Source: Polyangiaceae bacterium
Lineage (GTDB): Bacteria > Myxococcota_A > Polyangia > Polyangiales > Polyangiaceae
Reading direction: 5' to 3'
Length of the DNA: 64,000 nt
Assembly (NCBI GenBank): GCA_020633205.1
Contig: JACKEB010000017.1
Span: 124,001 to 188,000, forward strand
In this document: positions 16,460-25,507 of the stretch, piece after piece
How positions within the stretch are numbered: position 1 is the first letter of the stretch
Layout: the number at the start of each line of letters is the position of its first letter
Program-made: the position numbers and the translations under genes
The notes under the pieces: model-generated
Databases searched by the model: none
Told to the model about the DNA's origin: nothing
The model's input: the letters and a program-made list of their open reading frames with translations, nothing else

Positions 16460-17863
16460 CTAGTTGCAGCTGCGCACCCAGGTGAGGATGTCTTTCACCG
16501 CAACGACGCGCACCTCGGGCTTGCTCAGGGCGTAGTCTAGGAACTCCTCGATTGCCTCTTGTCGCTCCTGGGTCGTGGCATTCTCGGGAGCGGTGTACTT
16601 GCTCGAGTAGTAGTCGGTGTGTGCACCGAGCATGAACGGCGCGCGGTTGCCCTGTAGACGCAGATCCAGACTGTATTTCAATGTGGCAACAAACTCAGCC
16701 TTGGTGAGCTTGAAGGACACCCACAGGTTGTAGTCGAAGCCGGTGATCTTGCCGCTATCTTCATCGAACCACGACTGCAAGGCGTGGAGCTTCGCGCGGA
16801 GCCCGGGCTGGATGCCATACTGGCTGGCGACGGAGTCTGGCGGCACCACCAGCGGGTAGACCGGCATCTCCCAGAGGCCCGGGTGGCCCTTCAGCGGCTC
16901 GGTCTTCGTACCCCATTCGACCAGTAGATCGTGCGCGGGGGCGCCGTTGTCCAAGGTGAACGGCCAGTTGTAGTTCGTCCCGTCCTGCTCCGGCTGCCAG
17001 CCTTCCTCGATGCTGGTGTCGTAGAACATCTTGTGCTGCTTCAACACATCGAACAGCGCATCGTCGTACTCGAGGAAGGGCGTGCGGAAGCCAACGATGT
17101 CTCCTCGCGGCACTCCCACGCCTTTGCTCACGTCCGGAGAGAAGTTGTCCTCGCTCGGGTCGAACGACGCGGTCAAGAGGTCGATCGGTTTCTGCATCTC
17201 CGTGTTCCAACGGGTGGCGTCGAAGGTCGAACCATGGTCGTGCTTGTCCGTGTGAAGGCCGATCTCGTGGCCGCCTTCGTAGGCGGCATGCCAGGCGCGC
17301 TTCACGAAGGTCGGGCTCTCACTCATCCAGGTATTGCCGTACACTGACGTGAGGTAGAAGGTGTTGTACACGGGGCTGCCGTCCATGTGTTTCCGCGCGG
17401 CTAGCATCTTCACTGCCCAGTCCATGGCACCGGTACCGGCGCTGCCGTCGAGCCCTGAGTAACCGTTGTCGTCCCAGCCAATGCTCACGAACATCGGCAC
17501 TTCATTGGGAGATCTACCTCCGGGTGGGCTCTGGGACGGTGCCACGTTTTCGCTGTAGTCGTAGCTCGAGCTGTCGATCTGCCTGCAGCCTTCGACCGCG
17601 CCAGTGCCACCACCGCCACCCGCACTCACTCCGCCGTCGCCTCCTTGCCCTGCGGATCCGCCTTGAGCGCCGCTGCCGCCCTGAGCACCGCTGCCACCTT
17701 GTGCACCGCTGCCGCCCTGAGCACCGCTGCCACCTTGAGCACCGCTGCCACCTTGAGCACCGCTGCCATCCGCTCCGCTTCCGCCGTTCGCGCCGCCCGA
17801 GTCCGCGGAGCACCCCGCGAAGCCAAGCACCAGAGCCAGTAGTCCCACCCGTGTCGTCAGCAT
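16460..17863 (-). CDS. Polysaccharide deacetylase-like lipoprotein with collagen-like repeat
   Basis: 467 residues from the ATG at 17863. A lipoprotein signal peptide (lipobox GFAGC, Cys18) is followed by a linker of about 60 residues of AQGGSG repeats. The rest is a NodB-type domain: VSIGWDDNGY supplies the metal Asp pair, HEIGLHTDKHDHG the H-x-x-x-H metal ligands, and GFRTPFLEY the Arg-Pro motif. Such enzymes remove acetyl groups from chitin-like or peptidoglycan glycans. It should sit on the outside of a membrane. The C-terminus ends with VAVKDILTWVRSC. The upstream spacer (17864-18184) probably holds its promoter. Confidence 0.8.
   Translation of the reverse strand: MLTTRVGLLALVLGFAGCSADSGGANGGSGADGSGAQGGSGAQGGSGAQGGSGAQGGSGAQGGSGAQGGSAGQGGDGGVSAGGGGGTGAVEGCRQIDSSSYDYSENVAPSQSPPGGRSPNEVPMFVSIGWDDNGYSGLDGSAGTGAMDWAVKMLAARKHMDGSPVYNTFYLTSVYGNTWMSESPTFVKRAWHAAYEGGHEIGLHTDKHDHGSTFDATRWNTEMQKPIDLLTASFDPSEDNFSPDVSKGVGVPRGDIVGFRTPFLEYDDALFDVLKQHKMFYDTSIEEGWQPEQDGTNYNWPFTLDNGAPAHDLLVEWGTKTEPLKGHPGLWEMPVYPLVVPPDSVASQYGIQPGLRAKLHALQSWFDEDSGKITGFDYNLWVSFKLTKAEFVATLKYSLDLRLQGNRAPFMLGAHTDYYSSKYTAPENATTQERQEAIEEFLDYALSKPEVRVVAVKDILTWVRSCN
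17661..17768 (-). repeat. 18-bp tandem repeats (AQGGSG) in the deacetylase linker
   Basis: About six copies of a CCTTGAGCACCGCTGCCA unit (plus-strand reading) with two alternating variants encode the Gly/Ser/Gln/Ala linker. The register is kept at 18 bases, so length changes preserve the frame. Confidence 0.85.
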
Positions 17864-18184
17864 GGAGACCAAGCTAGGGTGACTCGATTCGCCGCGACTG
17901 CCCATTTGGCTCGCTCTGGGGGTCAGTTTTACGCTGCGTGATGCATTTACCCGGCTTCGGGTGGCGCGGATCGATGCGATCCCCTCTTCCGGATCGAGAG
18001 CATCCATCCCGAGGCCCAAGGGAGCGAAATCCGTTGGAGCGAGCGGGCCGTTTTGAGCCAGTTCAAAGCGTTTCGTCGGGCTCGGGGTGCGCGATGCAGG
18101 GGACATGCTCCGGCAAAGAGCAAGACCCAGGCCAAGCTCAAGCGCTCAAACGCGCCGCGATAACTCAGCGACCCCGCAAACAGC
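17864..18184. other. 321-base spacer upstream of the deacetylase gene
   Basis: Both flanking genes are on the minus strand. I see no convincing ORF with a ribosome binding site, no strong hairpin and no repeat. It presumably holds the promoter of the deacetylase lipoprotein. Confidence 0.5.
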
Positions 18185-18739
18185 TCAGCGGCCGAAGCGA
18201 TAGAAGGTCGCGCTGGCCACGGCGAGCGCCGTTGGCGCGTTCTTCAGGGTTTTCCCCATGGATTCAACTGCTTCCGTGTCGACGTAGAGGCCCGGGCCCC
18301 AGCCGTCTTCGGCGTCCTCTTCATCTGACGGGCGCGACGCCGTGTCCGCGTACAACGCGCGCCGGAGGGCTTCGCTGGGGAAGGACACGTGGTTCACCTC
18401 ACTTCCCTCGAGGTCGCCGTCGGGCACCCAGCGGCTGCCATGGGTGAGCACAGCGACGCTAGGGATCTCCGCTTCTTCCAGCGTCGCGCGCACGTGCTTC
18501 AGCACGCCGAACGGATCGTTGCTCTCTTCGCCCTCTGCGAACTCCACGTAGAGCGCATGCCCGAAGTAAGTCACGGTGTAGTTCTCCGTCGGTGGCTTGT
18601 CGGCCAGCGCAGAGACTACAACCTCGCGGAAACGCAGGAACCTCCCAACGAAGTCGTCCGTCTCGAGACTGTACTCGTCGTCTTCGATCTCAAAGTAGGA
18701 GAACCAGAGCCCGTAGGCGTTTTCATCAATCAGCGACAT
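18185..18739 (-). CDS. Unrecognised acidic cytoplasmic protein downstream of trpE
   Basis: 184 residues, strongly acidic, no signal peptide or membrane segment. The sequence alternates short strands and helices (VTYFGHALYVEFAEG, SVAVLTHGSRWVPDG) with an Asp/Glu-rich stretch (about 138-150: SDEEDAED). I do not recognise a family. The start is 13 bases after the trpE stop on the same strand, so it is probably co-transcribed. The ribosome binding site is weak, consistent with translational coupling. Confidence 0.6.
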   Translation of the reverse strand: MSLIDENAYGLWFSYFEIEDDEYSLETDDFVGRFLRFREVVVSALADKPPTENYTVTYFGHALYVEFAEGEESNDPFGVLKHVRATLEEAEIPSVAVLTHGSRWVPDGDLEGSEVNHVSFPSEALRRALYADTASRPSDEEDAEDGWGPGLYVDTEAVESMGKTLKNAPTALAVASATFYRFGR

Positions 18740-18752
18740 CGAACTGACTTGC

Positions 18753-20150
18753 TTACCTGTTTTGAGGGATAGCCGCGGCGATAGCAGCCAACGCTGCGCG
18801 CGCTTTGTTGTGCGTCTCTTTCGCTTCGAGGGTCGGAACGCTGTCCGCGACGAGCCCGGCTCCCGCGGTCACTTCGAAACGCCCTCGACGCTTGACCACC
18901 GTGCGAATCGCGATCGCGAAATCGAGGTCCGTACCCTGGGTGACGTAGCCCACGGCGCCACCGTAGGCGAAGCGAGGACGACGCTCCAGCTCGCGGATGA
19001 TCTGCATCGCCCGCACCTTGGGCGCGCCGCTGAGAGTTCCCGCGGGGAACGTGGCGCGCAACACATCCCACGGCCCCATGCGCTGCTTCAGCTCACCGGT
19101 GACTTCGCTGGTGATGTGCATCACGTGACTGTAGCGCTCGACGGTCATGCGTACCGGCACCTCGACGCTGCCTGCCCGAGCGACCCTTCCGATGTCGTTC
19201 CGCGCGAGATCGATCAGCATCACGTGTTCGGCGATCTCTTTGGGGTCCGCCATCATCTCCGCGGCCAGCTCGTCGTCTTCTTCCGGAGTGCGACCGCGAC
19301 GGCGCGTCCCTGCGATAGGGCGTAGCGTGATCTTCTGCCCTTCCACTCGAACGAGAGTCTCTGGGCTAGCGCCAATCACACTAACCTCCTCGGCACCATC
19401 GCGCTCGGGCAGCTCCAGCAAGTACATATACGGCGCGGGGGAGAGCACACGCATCGCTCGATAGACGTCCAACGCATCCGCGTCACGAGCAGGCACCGAG
19501 AAGGTTCGCGCTGGCACGACCTGGAACGCGTCACCGGCTCGGATGTACTCCTTCACGCGTTCGACGGTCTCGCCATATCCAGCGTCCGAAGTATCCACTT
19601 CCAGATCCTCAGGGATCCGATTGGGATCGGGGGGGGAGAGGGGAGTCAATGCGGGGACGCGGCTCAGTTCGGCGACCGCAAGCTCCAGGTCCGCCTCCGA
19701 GTGCGCCGCAATCGTCGCGGTGTGAGTGAGGTTGTCAAAGACGATCACGGTCGCTTCCGCGAGCAAACGTGCGACCACCGGGCGCTCCCCGGGCCAGGCG
19801 TCGACCTTGGTGGCGAAGTGAACGATGTCGTAGGGAATCAGGCCCACGTAGGCTCGCGCGAAGCGCTCAGCGACATCGACGTCGTCGCTCGCCCCGGTGG
19901 GGGCGAGCTCCTTCAGGCGCTCGTACGGATCCACCCCGGCCTCACCGAAGAGCGTGATGACCCGGCGCGGCCGATAGCCGAGGATCGAATAGCGCCCCCA
20001 GCGCTCGCCGGGGACGACGCTCTCGAGGAGGAAAGAGCCTTCCCCCGCGTTGCTACGAAGGGCGGCGTAAGCTCCCACTGGGGTGATGCCATCGACCACC
20101 AGGGTGCGCCGATGGATCATTGCGGAGCTTGTGGACGACTGCTGCGTCAT
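18753..20150 (-). CDS. trpE: Anthranilate synthase component I
   Basis: Converts chorismate plus ammonia (from TrpG) into anthranilate, the first step of tryptophan synthesis. 465 residues, on the short side. Features are the feedback-type motif FLLESVVPGERWGRYSILGY, GDAFQVVPAR, PIAGTRRRGRT, MLIDLARNDIGRVA, the catalytic H-containing MHITSEV and the closing PAGTLSGAPKVRAMQ and GAVGYV. PabB and isochorismate synthase share these, but the LLES motif favours TrpE. No trpG, trpD or other trp gene is in the window. Start is ATG at 20150; an in-frame ATG at 20120 is an alternative, neither with a good ribosome binding site. Confidence 0.88.
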   Translation of the reverse strand: MTQQSSTSSAMIHRRTLVVDGITPVGAYAALRSNAGEGSFLLESVVPGERWGRYSILGYRPRRVITLFGEAGVDPYERLKELAPTGASDDVDVAERFARAYVGLIPYDIVHFATKVDAWPGERPVVARLLAEATVIVFDNLTHTATIAAHSEADLELAVAELSRVPALTPLSPPDPNRIPEDLEVDTSDAGYGETVERVKEYIRAGDAFQVVPARTFSVPARDADALDVYRAMRVLSPAPYMYLLELPERDGAEEVSVIGASPETLVRVEGQKITLRPIAGTRRRGRTPEEDDELAAEMMADPKEIAEHVMLIDLARNDIGRVARAGSVEVPVRMTVERYSHVMHITSEVTGELKQRMGPWDVLRATFPAGTLSGAPKVRAMQIIRELERRPRFAYGGAVGYVTQGTDLDFAIAIRTVVKRRGRFEVTAGAGLVADSVPTLEAKETHNKARAALAAIAAAIPQNR

Positions 20151-20248
20151 GGTCCGGAGAAGTTAGCCGACCGCACGGCACAGCGCCCAGCGTTCGATGC
20201 TGCCAAAATTGTCTGGTCCGTCAGCTTGGGGCCACTAGAGTCAGCGGC

Positions 20249-20788
20249 GTGATCACGAAAGGCCATTCAACCGAATCTCGCGCACGCCACGCATTCCGCT
20301 GGGCAACTGCTCTGCTCGTGGCTTCGGCGCTCCTTCCCGGATGCCGACGCATCAGCAAGCGCACCCTGAAGGACACCGAAGGGCGCAGCTTCGAGGCCGA
20401 GTGTGATCGAAACGGGACGTGCAAGCTCAAGCAGGTTGCTGGCCCCGAAGCGCCCGCTGACAAACCCGCGCTGGCACTCAGCTCGGAGGCGCGCTTGGTG
20501 GGGGTCTGCAACGTCAGCCAAGGAGGCACCGCAGCGCCCGGAGATTGCCGCGCTATCGAGTGCTCCACGGACACCGACTGCCCCCCCGCCTTGGGCGAGA
20601 AAGACGGCACGTGCGTGAACCACCTGTGCATCTCTCCGACCGGTGAGCAGGGAGTGGCCGACGCTGTGATGATGTGCCTGGCGGGCACCGGACTCGGGCG
20701 CACCAAGCCGTCCCAAGTCGGCCTGTACGCGATGGCACTGAACTGCGGCAACCCGTGCGTCGTCCCAAAGCCCTGCCGTCAGCCCTGA
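20249..20788 (+). CDS. Cysteine-rich putative lipoprotein
   Basis: 179 residues from a GTG start. A basic N-terminus followed by WATALLVASALLPGC gives a lipobox (LPGC). The mature protein has about ten cysteines in short-spaced pairs (CDRNGTC, CRAIEC, CNVS, CVNHLC, CGNPC, CKPC-like end), pointing to a disulfide-stabilised extracellular protein. The CSTDTDCPP and GTCVNHLC spacing is like Cys-rich myxobacterial surface proteins. It is divergent from trpE, about 100 bases away. Function unknown. Confidence 0.65.
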   Translation: MITKGHSTESRARHAFRWATALLVASALLPGCRRISKRTLKDTEGRSFEAECDRNGTCKLKQVAGPEAPADKPALALSSEARLVGVCNVSQGGTAAPGDCRAIECSTDTDCPPALGEKDGTCVNHLCISPTGEQGVADAVMMCLAGTGLGRTKPSQVGLYAMALNCGNPCVVPKPCRQP

Positions 20789-21048
20789 TCGGGTAGTGCA
20801 CCGCGACCGCTTTGGCAGCAAACAACCCACGTCGCTGAACGCTTGCTCCGTAGCGCCTGTGGGGCGCCCCCTCTCCGAGCGACCGCATCGAGCGCAAAAA
20901 CTCGTGAACTTTCCAGGTTTCCCTCGTGGGGGCTACCCTCCGCTCGCGGTGTTGCATAAAAGCGAGGCGGCGAGCTGCCACTCGTGGCACCGAGCGAGAG
21001 AACACGAGATCGTATGCGCCGCTATGGCGAGCATTTCAGAAAGCGACG

Positions 21049-22878
21049 ATGGCTGAACGCGAAATCCTGCGACCAAGTGTAGCGCTTGCCGCCTATGTAG
21101 AGAGCCTGCTCGAAGGGCGGCGAGCCATCGTCTTCGGCGACTCGAGCTCCGACATCGCCGAGCGCCTCCTGGAACGCGGTGCGCGCTTGGTCCATGTCTA
21201 TGACCCGGATAGCTCCCGCGTAGCGGAAGCCGCCACTCGCAACACCTCGCGCAGCGTCTCCTACGCGCCCCTGGGTGAGGGTGGCTTGGCCGTGCGCGAC
21301 GGAGCATTCGATGTCGCGATCGTCGAGGACTTGAGCGCGGAAGCTGACCCGCCGGCGCTGCTGCGCAAGGTAAAGCGCTGCCTCGGGCCGCGCGGCGCCG
21401 CACTCATTGCCACGCGGAACCCCGACGTGCGCATCTCATTGCTGCCCAGCACCGCGCAGCCTCGGCTCAGCTACTACGAGCTCTACGACGCCGTTAGCAG
21501 CGAGTTCGAAGAAGTGCGGATGCTCGGGCAGACCCCTTTCGTTGCGTACGCGGTCGTCGACTTCGCACCCGACGGAGAACCCGCCGTCTCCCTCGACAAC
21601 GGCTTCGTTCCGGGCGGCGCAGAGGAGCCCGAGTTCTTCGTCGCCCTCGCCGCCCAGCGCGAGCTCAAGCTGGAAGAGTTTGCGGTGGTGCAGCTCTCTG
21701 CCCGAGACGCACTGGCCCAGCGAGGCGGGAGTGTCTCCTCGCGGCAACATGAGGCCGTCATAGCGCGGGAGCGCAGCGCCCGCGGGCGCCTGGAGAAGCT
21801 GGAAGCCGAGCTGGAGAAGCTGCAGGCCCAGCTGACCGAGGCTGGAGCCAGCCGTGGCGAACAAGCCGCGAAGCTGGAGGCCGCAAAGAATCAGGCAGCC
21901 CAAGCCGCCAAGGAGAGCGCGTCGAAGGAGGAGGCCACACGCACCCGGCGCATCGCAGAGCTCGAGCGCGAGGTCGACAAGCGTGGCCGCTGGATCTCGG
22001 AGCTCGAAGCGCGCGCGGCGGCCGCAGATGCTCGTGCTGACAGCATCCAGTCCGAGTTCGACAAGGCGAGTCGAAAGTGGAGCAGCCTCGCTGGGGAGCT
22101 AGACGCCGCACGGCGCGAGCTCGAAGTGATGAGCGAAAGCGGCGCCCAACACCAAGCGCAAGACCGGGAGACTGGACGTCTCGAAGGTCGCCTCAAGGAG
22201 CTCGAGGCAGAGCGCCGTCGGGCCGAGGAGCGCGCCGAGCGCGCCGAGCGCGAGCGCACGCAGACTCAAGACAAGCTGAAGCAAGTCGAAGAGCAGCGCG
22301 AGTCAGCCCGGGATCGCGCCGGTAAGCTTCAGGCAGAGCTTCGCCACACGGAAACAAGTCTCAAGCAGACGGAGTCGAAGCTCTCGGAAGCCGCGGTTAG
22401 CGGCTCCCGAGAGAACGCCGAGGAGCTCAACCGGCTCGAACAAGCCTTGCGCGAACGCGGCGGGGAGATCCGGCGACTGCAAGCCGAGCTGCTCACGGCA
22501 GAGCGCGTTGGCAAGCAACTGGTCGCCGAGTTGATGGAGCTGCGTGAGCGACTCCACGACCAGGCGCTTCAAGTACCCTCGCCAGCTGCCACAAGCTCCG
22601 CGGCCGAGACCCGTGCGCGAATCCCCTTGGAGGAGGCGCAGGTGGCAGAGGTCGCGGAACAGAACGCGCGCCTCCAAGCGGACCTCGAGGCCGCCCGCTG
22701 GTCGATCGAAGAGCTCGAGGGTCGCCTGGCCAGCCTGAGCGCCGGCGAGTCGGCGGTGCAGCTCTCGAGGCAACTGGCCAGCGCGCGCGCGGAGCTGCAG
22801 CGAAAGGCAGCGCTGATCGCGCAACTGCAGGCCAACCTCGGGACCTCCGTCTCTGAGGGCCACGTTGACAGGTCGTGA
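21049..22878 (+). CDS. Degenerate methyltransferase-fold domain fused to a long coiled coil
   Basis: 609 residues. Residues 1-160 fold like a class I SAM methyltransferase (VFGDSSSDIAERLLERGA, then DGAFDVAIVEDLS and VKRCLGPRGAALIATRNP), but the usual glycine-rich motif I (GxGxG) is replaced by GDSSSD, so SAM binding is doubtful. From about residue 235 to 600 the protein is an almost unbroken heptad-type coiled coil, very rich in Glu, Arg, Lys, Ala and Leu. The plan (globular pseudo-enzyme head plus long coiled coil) recalls myxobacterial motility and cytoskeletal proteins such as AglZ, but homology is not shown. Weak ribosome binding site at the ATG. Confidence 0.65.
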   Translation: MAEREILRPSVALAAYVESLLEGRRAIVFGDSSSDIAERLLERGARLVHVYDPDSSRVAEAATRNTSRSVSYAPLGEGGLAVRDGAFDVAIVEDLSAEADPPALLRKVKRCLGPRGAALIATRNPDVRISLLPSTAQPRLSYYELYDAVSSEFEEVRMLGQTPFVAYAVVDFAPDGEPAVSLDNGFVPGGAEEPEFFVALAAQRELKLEEFAVVQLSARDALAQRGGSVSSRQHEAVIARERSARGRLEKLEAELEKLQAQLTEAGASRGEQAAKLEAAKNQAAQAAKESASKEEATRTRRIAELEREVDKRGRWISELEARAAAADARADSIQSEFDKASRKWSSLAGELDAARRELEVMSESGAQHQAQDRETGRLEGRLKELEAERRRAEERAERAERERTQTQDKLKQVEEQRESARDRAGKLQAELRHTETSLKQTESKLSEAAVSGSRENAEELNRLEQALRERGGEIRRLQAELLTAERVGKQLVAELMELRERLHDQALQVPSPAATSSAAETRARIPLEEAQVAEVAEQNARLQADLEAARWSIEELEGRLASLSAGESAVQLSRQLASARAELQRKAALIAQLQANLGTSVSEGHVDRS

Positions 22879-22991
22879 TCACGACTTAGCCTAGGCGGCC
22901 GCATCGTGTGGCCGTGCTAAAGCGCAGCGCGGCTCCCCAACCCTCCGCCGGGCGCTGACCCGATAGCGTCCGTGCCCGACAGCGTGGACCG

Positions 22992-24065
22992 ATGAATCCC
23001 CCCATGAGCAAGCGCGACTACTACGAAGTGCTGGGTGTCCAAAAGGACGCCGGCGACGACGAAATCCGGAAGGCGTACAAAAAGCTCGCCGTCAAGTTCC
23101 ACCCGGACCGCAACCCGGACAACCCGGAAGCCGAGGCATCGTTCAAGGAAGCGACCGAGGCCTACAGCGTGCTGTCCGACGGAGAGAAGCGCGCCGCCTA
23201 CGATCGATTCGGGCACGCCGGGCTCGGCGGCGCCGGCTTCGACTTCCAAGGCGCGGGCATCGGCGACATCTTCACGCACTTCCAGGATCTGTTCTCCGAC
23301 TTCTTCGGCGGGGCGGGCGGAGGCGGCGGACGCCGCCGAGCAGCGCGCGGCCAAGACATCCGCGTGGAGACTCGGTTGACCCTCGAAGAGGCCTTCGTTG
23401 GCTGCAAGAAGGAAGTCAAGGTCCGGGGCGCCGCGCCGTGCGACACCTGCAAGGGCAGCGGGGCAGCCGAGGGCAGCAAAGCCGAGACCTGCCGTCACTG
23501 CGGGGGTGCGGGCCAGGTCGCCACGCAGCGCGGCTTCATCATGTTCAGCACCACCTGTCCCTCCTGTCAGGGGCAAGGGCGCATCATCACGAATCCGTGC
23601 GGAGACTGTAAGGGTCAAGGGCAGGTGCTCAAGGAGCGCAAGGTGCTCGTCACCTTCCCAGCGGGTGTGGACTCCGGGGTCCGCCTGCGAGTTTCCGGCC
23701 AGGGCATGCCGGGCCCCGAGGGTGCGCCCTCTGGCGATCTGTACGTCGACGTCGAGGTGGCACCGGACGAGCGCTGGGAGCGAGACGGCGCGGACTTGTT
23801 GGTTCGCGAGGTGATCGCGTTCTCGGAGGCGGCCCTCGGCACGGAGCTCGACGTCGAGCTTCCGGACCAGAGCAAGGTTCAAGTGGAGGTCCCCAAGGGG
23901 ACCCAGCCGGGCACCGTATTGACGTTGCGAGGCAAAGGCATTCCGCGCCTCGACCGCCGCGCCCGCGGGGATCTGCATATCTTCGTCAACGTAGCGGTAC
24001 CAAAGAAGCTCTCACGCAAGGCGAAGAAGCTGCTCGCCGAGCTGGATGCCGAGCTAGCCAGCTGA
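22992..24065 (+). CDS. dnaJ: Chaperone protein DnaJ (type I)
   Basis: Hsp40 co-chaperone that stimulates DnaK ATPase. 357 residues from the ATG at 22992 (an in-frame ATG at 23004 would begin MSKRDYYEVLG). The J domain carries HPD at residues 37-39; a Gly/Phe-rich region with a GGAGGGGGRRR run follows; then the zinc domain with all four CxxCxGxG repeats (CDTCKGSG, CRHCGGAG, CPSCQGQG, CGDCKGQG), and the two substrate-binding beta domains ending GDLHIFVNVAVPKKLSRKAK. Slightly shorter than the 376-residue E. coli protein. dnaK and grpE are not in the window. Confidence 0.94.
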   Translation: MNPPMSKRDYYEVLGVQKDAGDDEIRKAYKKLAVKFHPDRNPDNPEAEASFKEATEAYSVLSDGEKRAAYDRFGHAGLGGAGFDFQGAGIGDIFTHFQDLFSDFFGGAGGGGGRRRAARGQDIRVETRLTLEEAFVGCKKEVKVRGAAPCDTCKGSGAAEGSKAETCRHCGGAGQVATQRGFIMFSTTCPSCQGQGRIITNPCGDCKGQGQVLKERKVLVTFPAGVDSGVRLRVSGQGMPGPEGAPSGDLYVDVEVAPDERWERDGADLLVREVIAFSEAALGTELDVELPDQSKVQVEVPKGTQPGTVLTLRGKGIPRLDRRARGDLHIFVNVAVPKKLSRKAKKLLAELDAELAS

Positions 24066-24124
24066 CACCGTCATTTCCCCAGGGAATTGTCCCTCGCGTC
24101 TGCGATTGAAGGCAGCAACCGACG

Positions 24125-25429
24125 TCAGCGGTAGCGCTGGGCAATCTGAGCCAGGCGGCGTACGCATTCGTCGAACGCAAACACGTCCTTCGGGGCCTGC
24201 TGGAGGAACTGCGTAAGTTCGGTCTGAGCTGCGATCGCGCGGTCAACCAAGGCGTCGCTGCCCTTCGAGTACGCTCCCAGCGCGATCAAATCGCGCTTCT
24301 CCTCGAACGCGCCCAGCAGGCTGCGCACGCGCGCCGCCGCGGAGAGGTGCTCCGCCTCGACCACCTGGGGCATGACCCGCGAAAGCGAGCCGGGCACGTC
24401 GATCGCTGGGTAGTGTCCCCGCGCCGCGATCTTGCGGTCCATCACGATGTGGCCATCGAGGATGCCGCGAACCTCATCCGCGATCGGCTCGTCCATGTCC
24501 CCACCTTCAACCAGTACGGTGTAGATGGCGGTAATCGACCCGTTCACTCCTTGCCCGCTACGTTCGAGCAACCGCGGCAACATCGCAAAGACACTCGGCG
24601 GATAGCCTCGTCGCGCGGGGGGTTCCCCCGCCGCAAGCCCCACTTCGCGTTGTGCGCGAGCGAAGCGCGTCACGGAGTCCACCAACAGCATCACGCTCTG
24701 CCCCTGATCGCGGAAGTACTCGGCGATGGCGGTGGCGACCTGGGCCGCCTTCAAGCGCTCGAGCGCGGGTGCGTCACTCGTCGCGATCACCACCACCGAG
24801 CGAGCCAATCCGGCTTCGCCGAGAGCCTGCTCCAAGAACTCATTCACCTCACGTCCGCGTTCACCCACCAAGGCAACCACGACCACATCCGCTGAGGTCC
24901 CGCGCGCGATCGCTCCAAGCAGGGTGCTCTTGCCAACACCGGATCCCGCGAACAGGCCCACGCGTTGGCCAACACCGAGAGTCATCAAGCCGTCGATGGC
25001 GCGAACACCAGTGGCCAAGCCGGCGTCCACCGCACGGCGCTCGAGCGCTGCCGGAGGTGCTCGGTCCACAGGGACCCGCTCCAAAGGACCACCAAGCGGC
25101 TCGCCCAAAGGGCGACCCAGCCCGTCGAGAACCCGCCCGAGCATTCCCGGCCCGACGCTCACCTGCAGCGGCGTGCCAAGACTCTCCACTGGGTCGTCGG
25201 GGCCGACGCCGTCCAAGCTACCGAGAGGCATCGCGACCACTTCGCCCTCGACGAAGCCGACGATCTCCGCCTCGAGCGGCTGTCCCCGCCGCCTAACGAG
25301 CACCACATCGCCGACTCGCCCACCTGGCAGGCTGGCCCGTAAGGACAATCCCGTGACCGCTTTGACTTTGCCGTGCGGACGCAACGTCGAAGTGCTGGCC
25401 AGACTGGCCTTCAGGGCATCGATGTCCAC
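24125..25429 (-). CDS. Type III secretion/flagellar-type ATPase (SctN/FliI family), isolated
   Basis: 434 residues. The Walker A AGSGVGKST (161-169), VVVALVGERGREVNEFLEQ, Walker B with MLLVDSVTRFARAQREVGLAAGEPPARRGYPPSVFAMLPRLLERSG, and the C-terminal MDEPIADEVRGILDGHIVMDRKIA and YSKGSDALVDRAI are all classical for the FliI/YscN group, distinct from F1-beta. It would power unfolding and export of substrates at a secretion or flagellar base. No other T3SS or flagellar gene is visible within 20 kb either side, and it is convergent with dnaJ and divergent from a lipoprotein gene. Confidence 0.85.
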   Translation of the reverse strand: MDIDALKASLASTSTLRPHGKVKAVTGLSLRASLPGGRVGDVVLVRRRGQPLEAEIVGFVEGEVVAMPLGSLDGVGPDDPVESLGTPLQVSVGPGMLGRVLDGLGRPLGEPLGGPLERVPVDRAPPAALERRAVDAGLATGVRAIDGLMTLGVGQRVGLFAGSGVGKSTLLGAIARGTSADVVVVALVGERGREVNEFLEQALGEAGLARSVVVIATSDAPALERLKAAQVATAIAEYFRDQGQSVMLLVDSVTRFARAQREVGLAAGEPPARRGYPPSVFAMLPRLLERSGQGVNGSITAIYTVLVEGGDMDEPIADEVRGILDGHIVMDRKIAARGHYPAIDVPGSLSRVMPQVVEAEHLSAAARVRSLLGAFEEKRDLIALGAYSKGSDALVDRAIAAQTELTQFLQQAPKDVFAFDECVRRLAQIAQRYR

Positions 25430-25507
25430 AGCCGAAGACTAGCCTACTCGCCTCGCTGCAGCATAAGAGTTGCCCGCGAACTAGGCTCGGTGACACGCTT
25501 TTACAGC

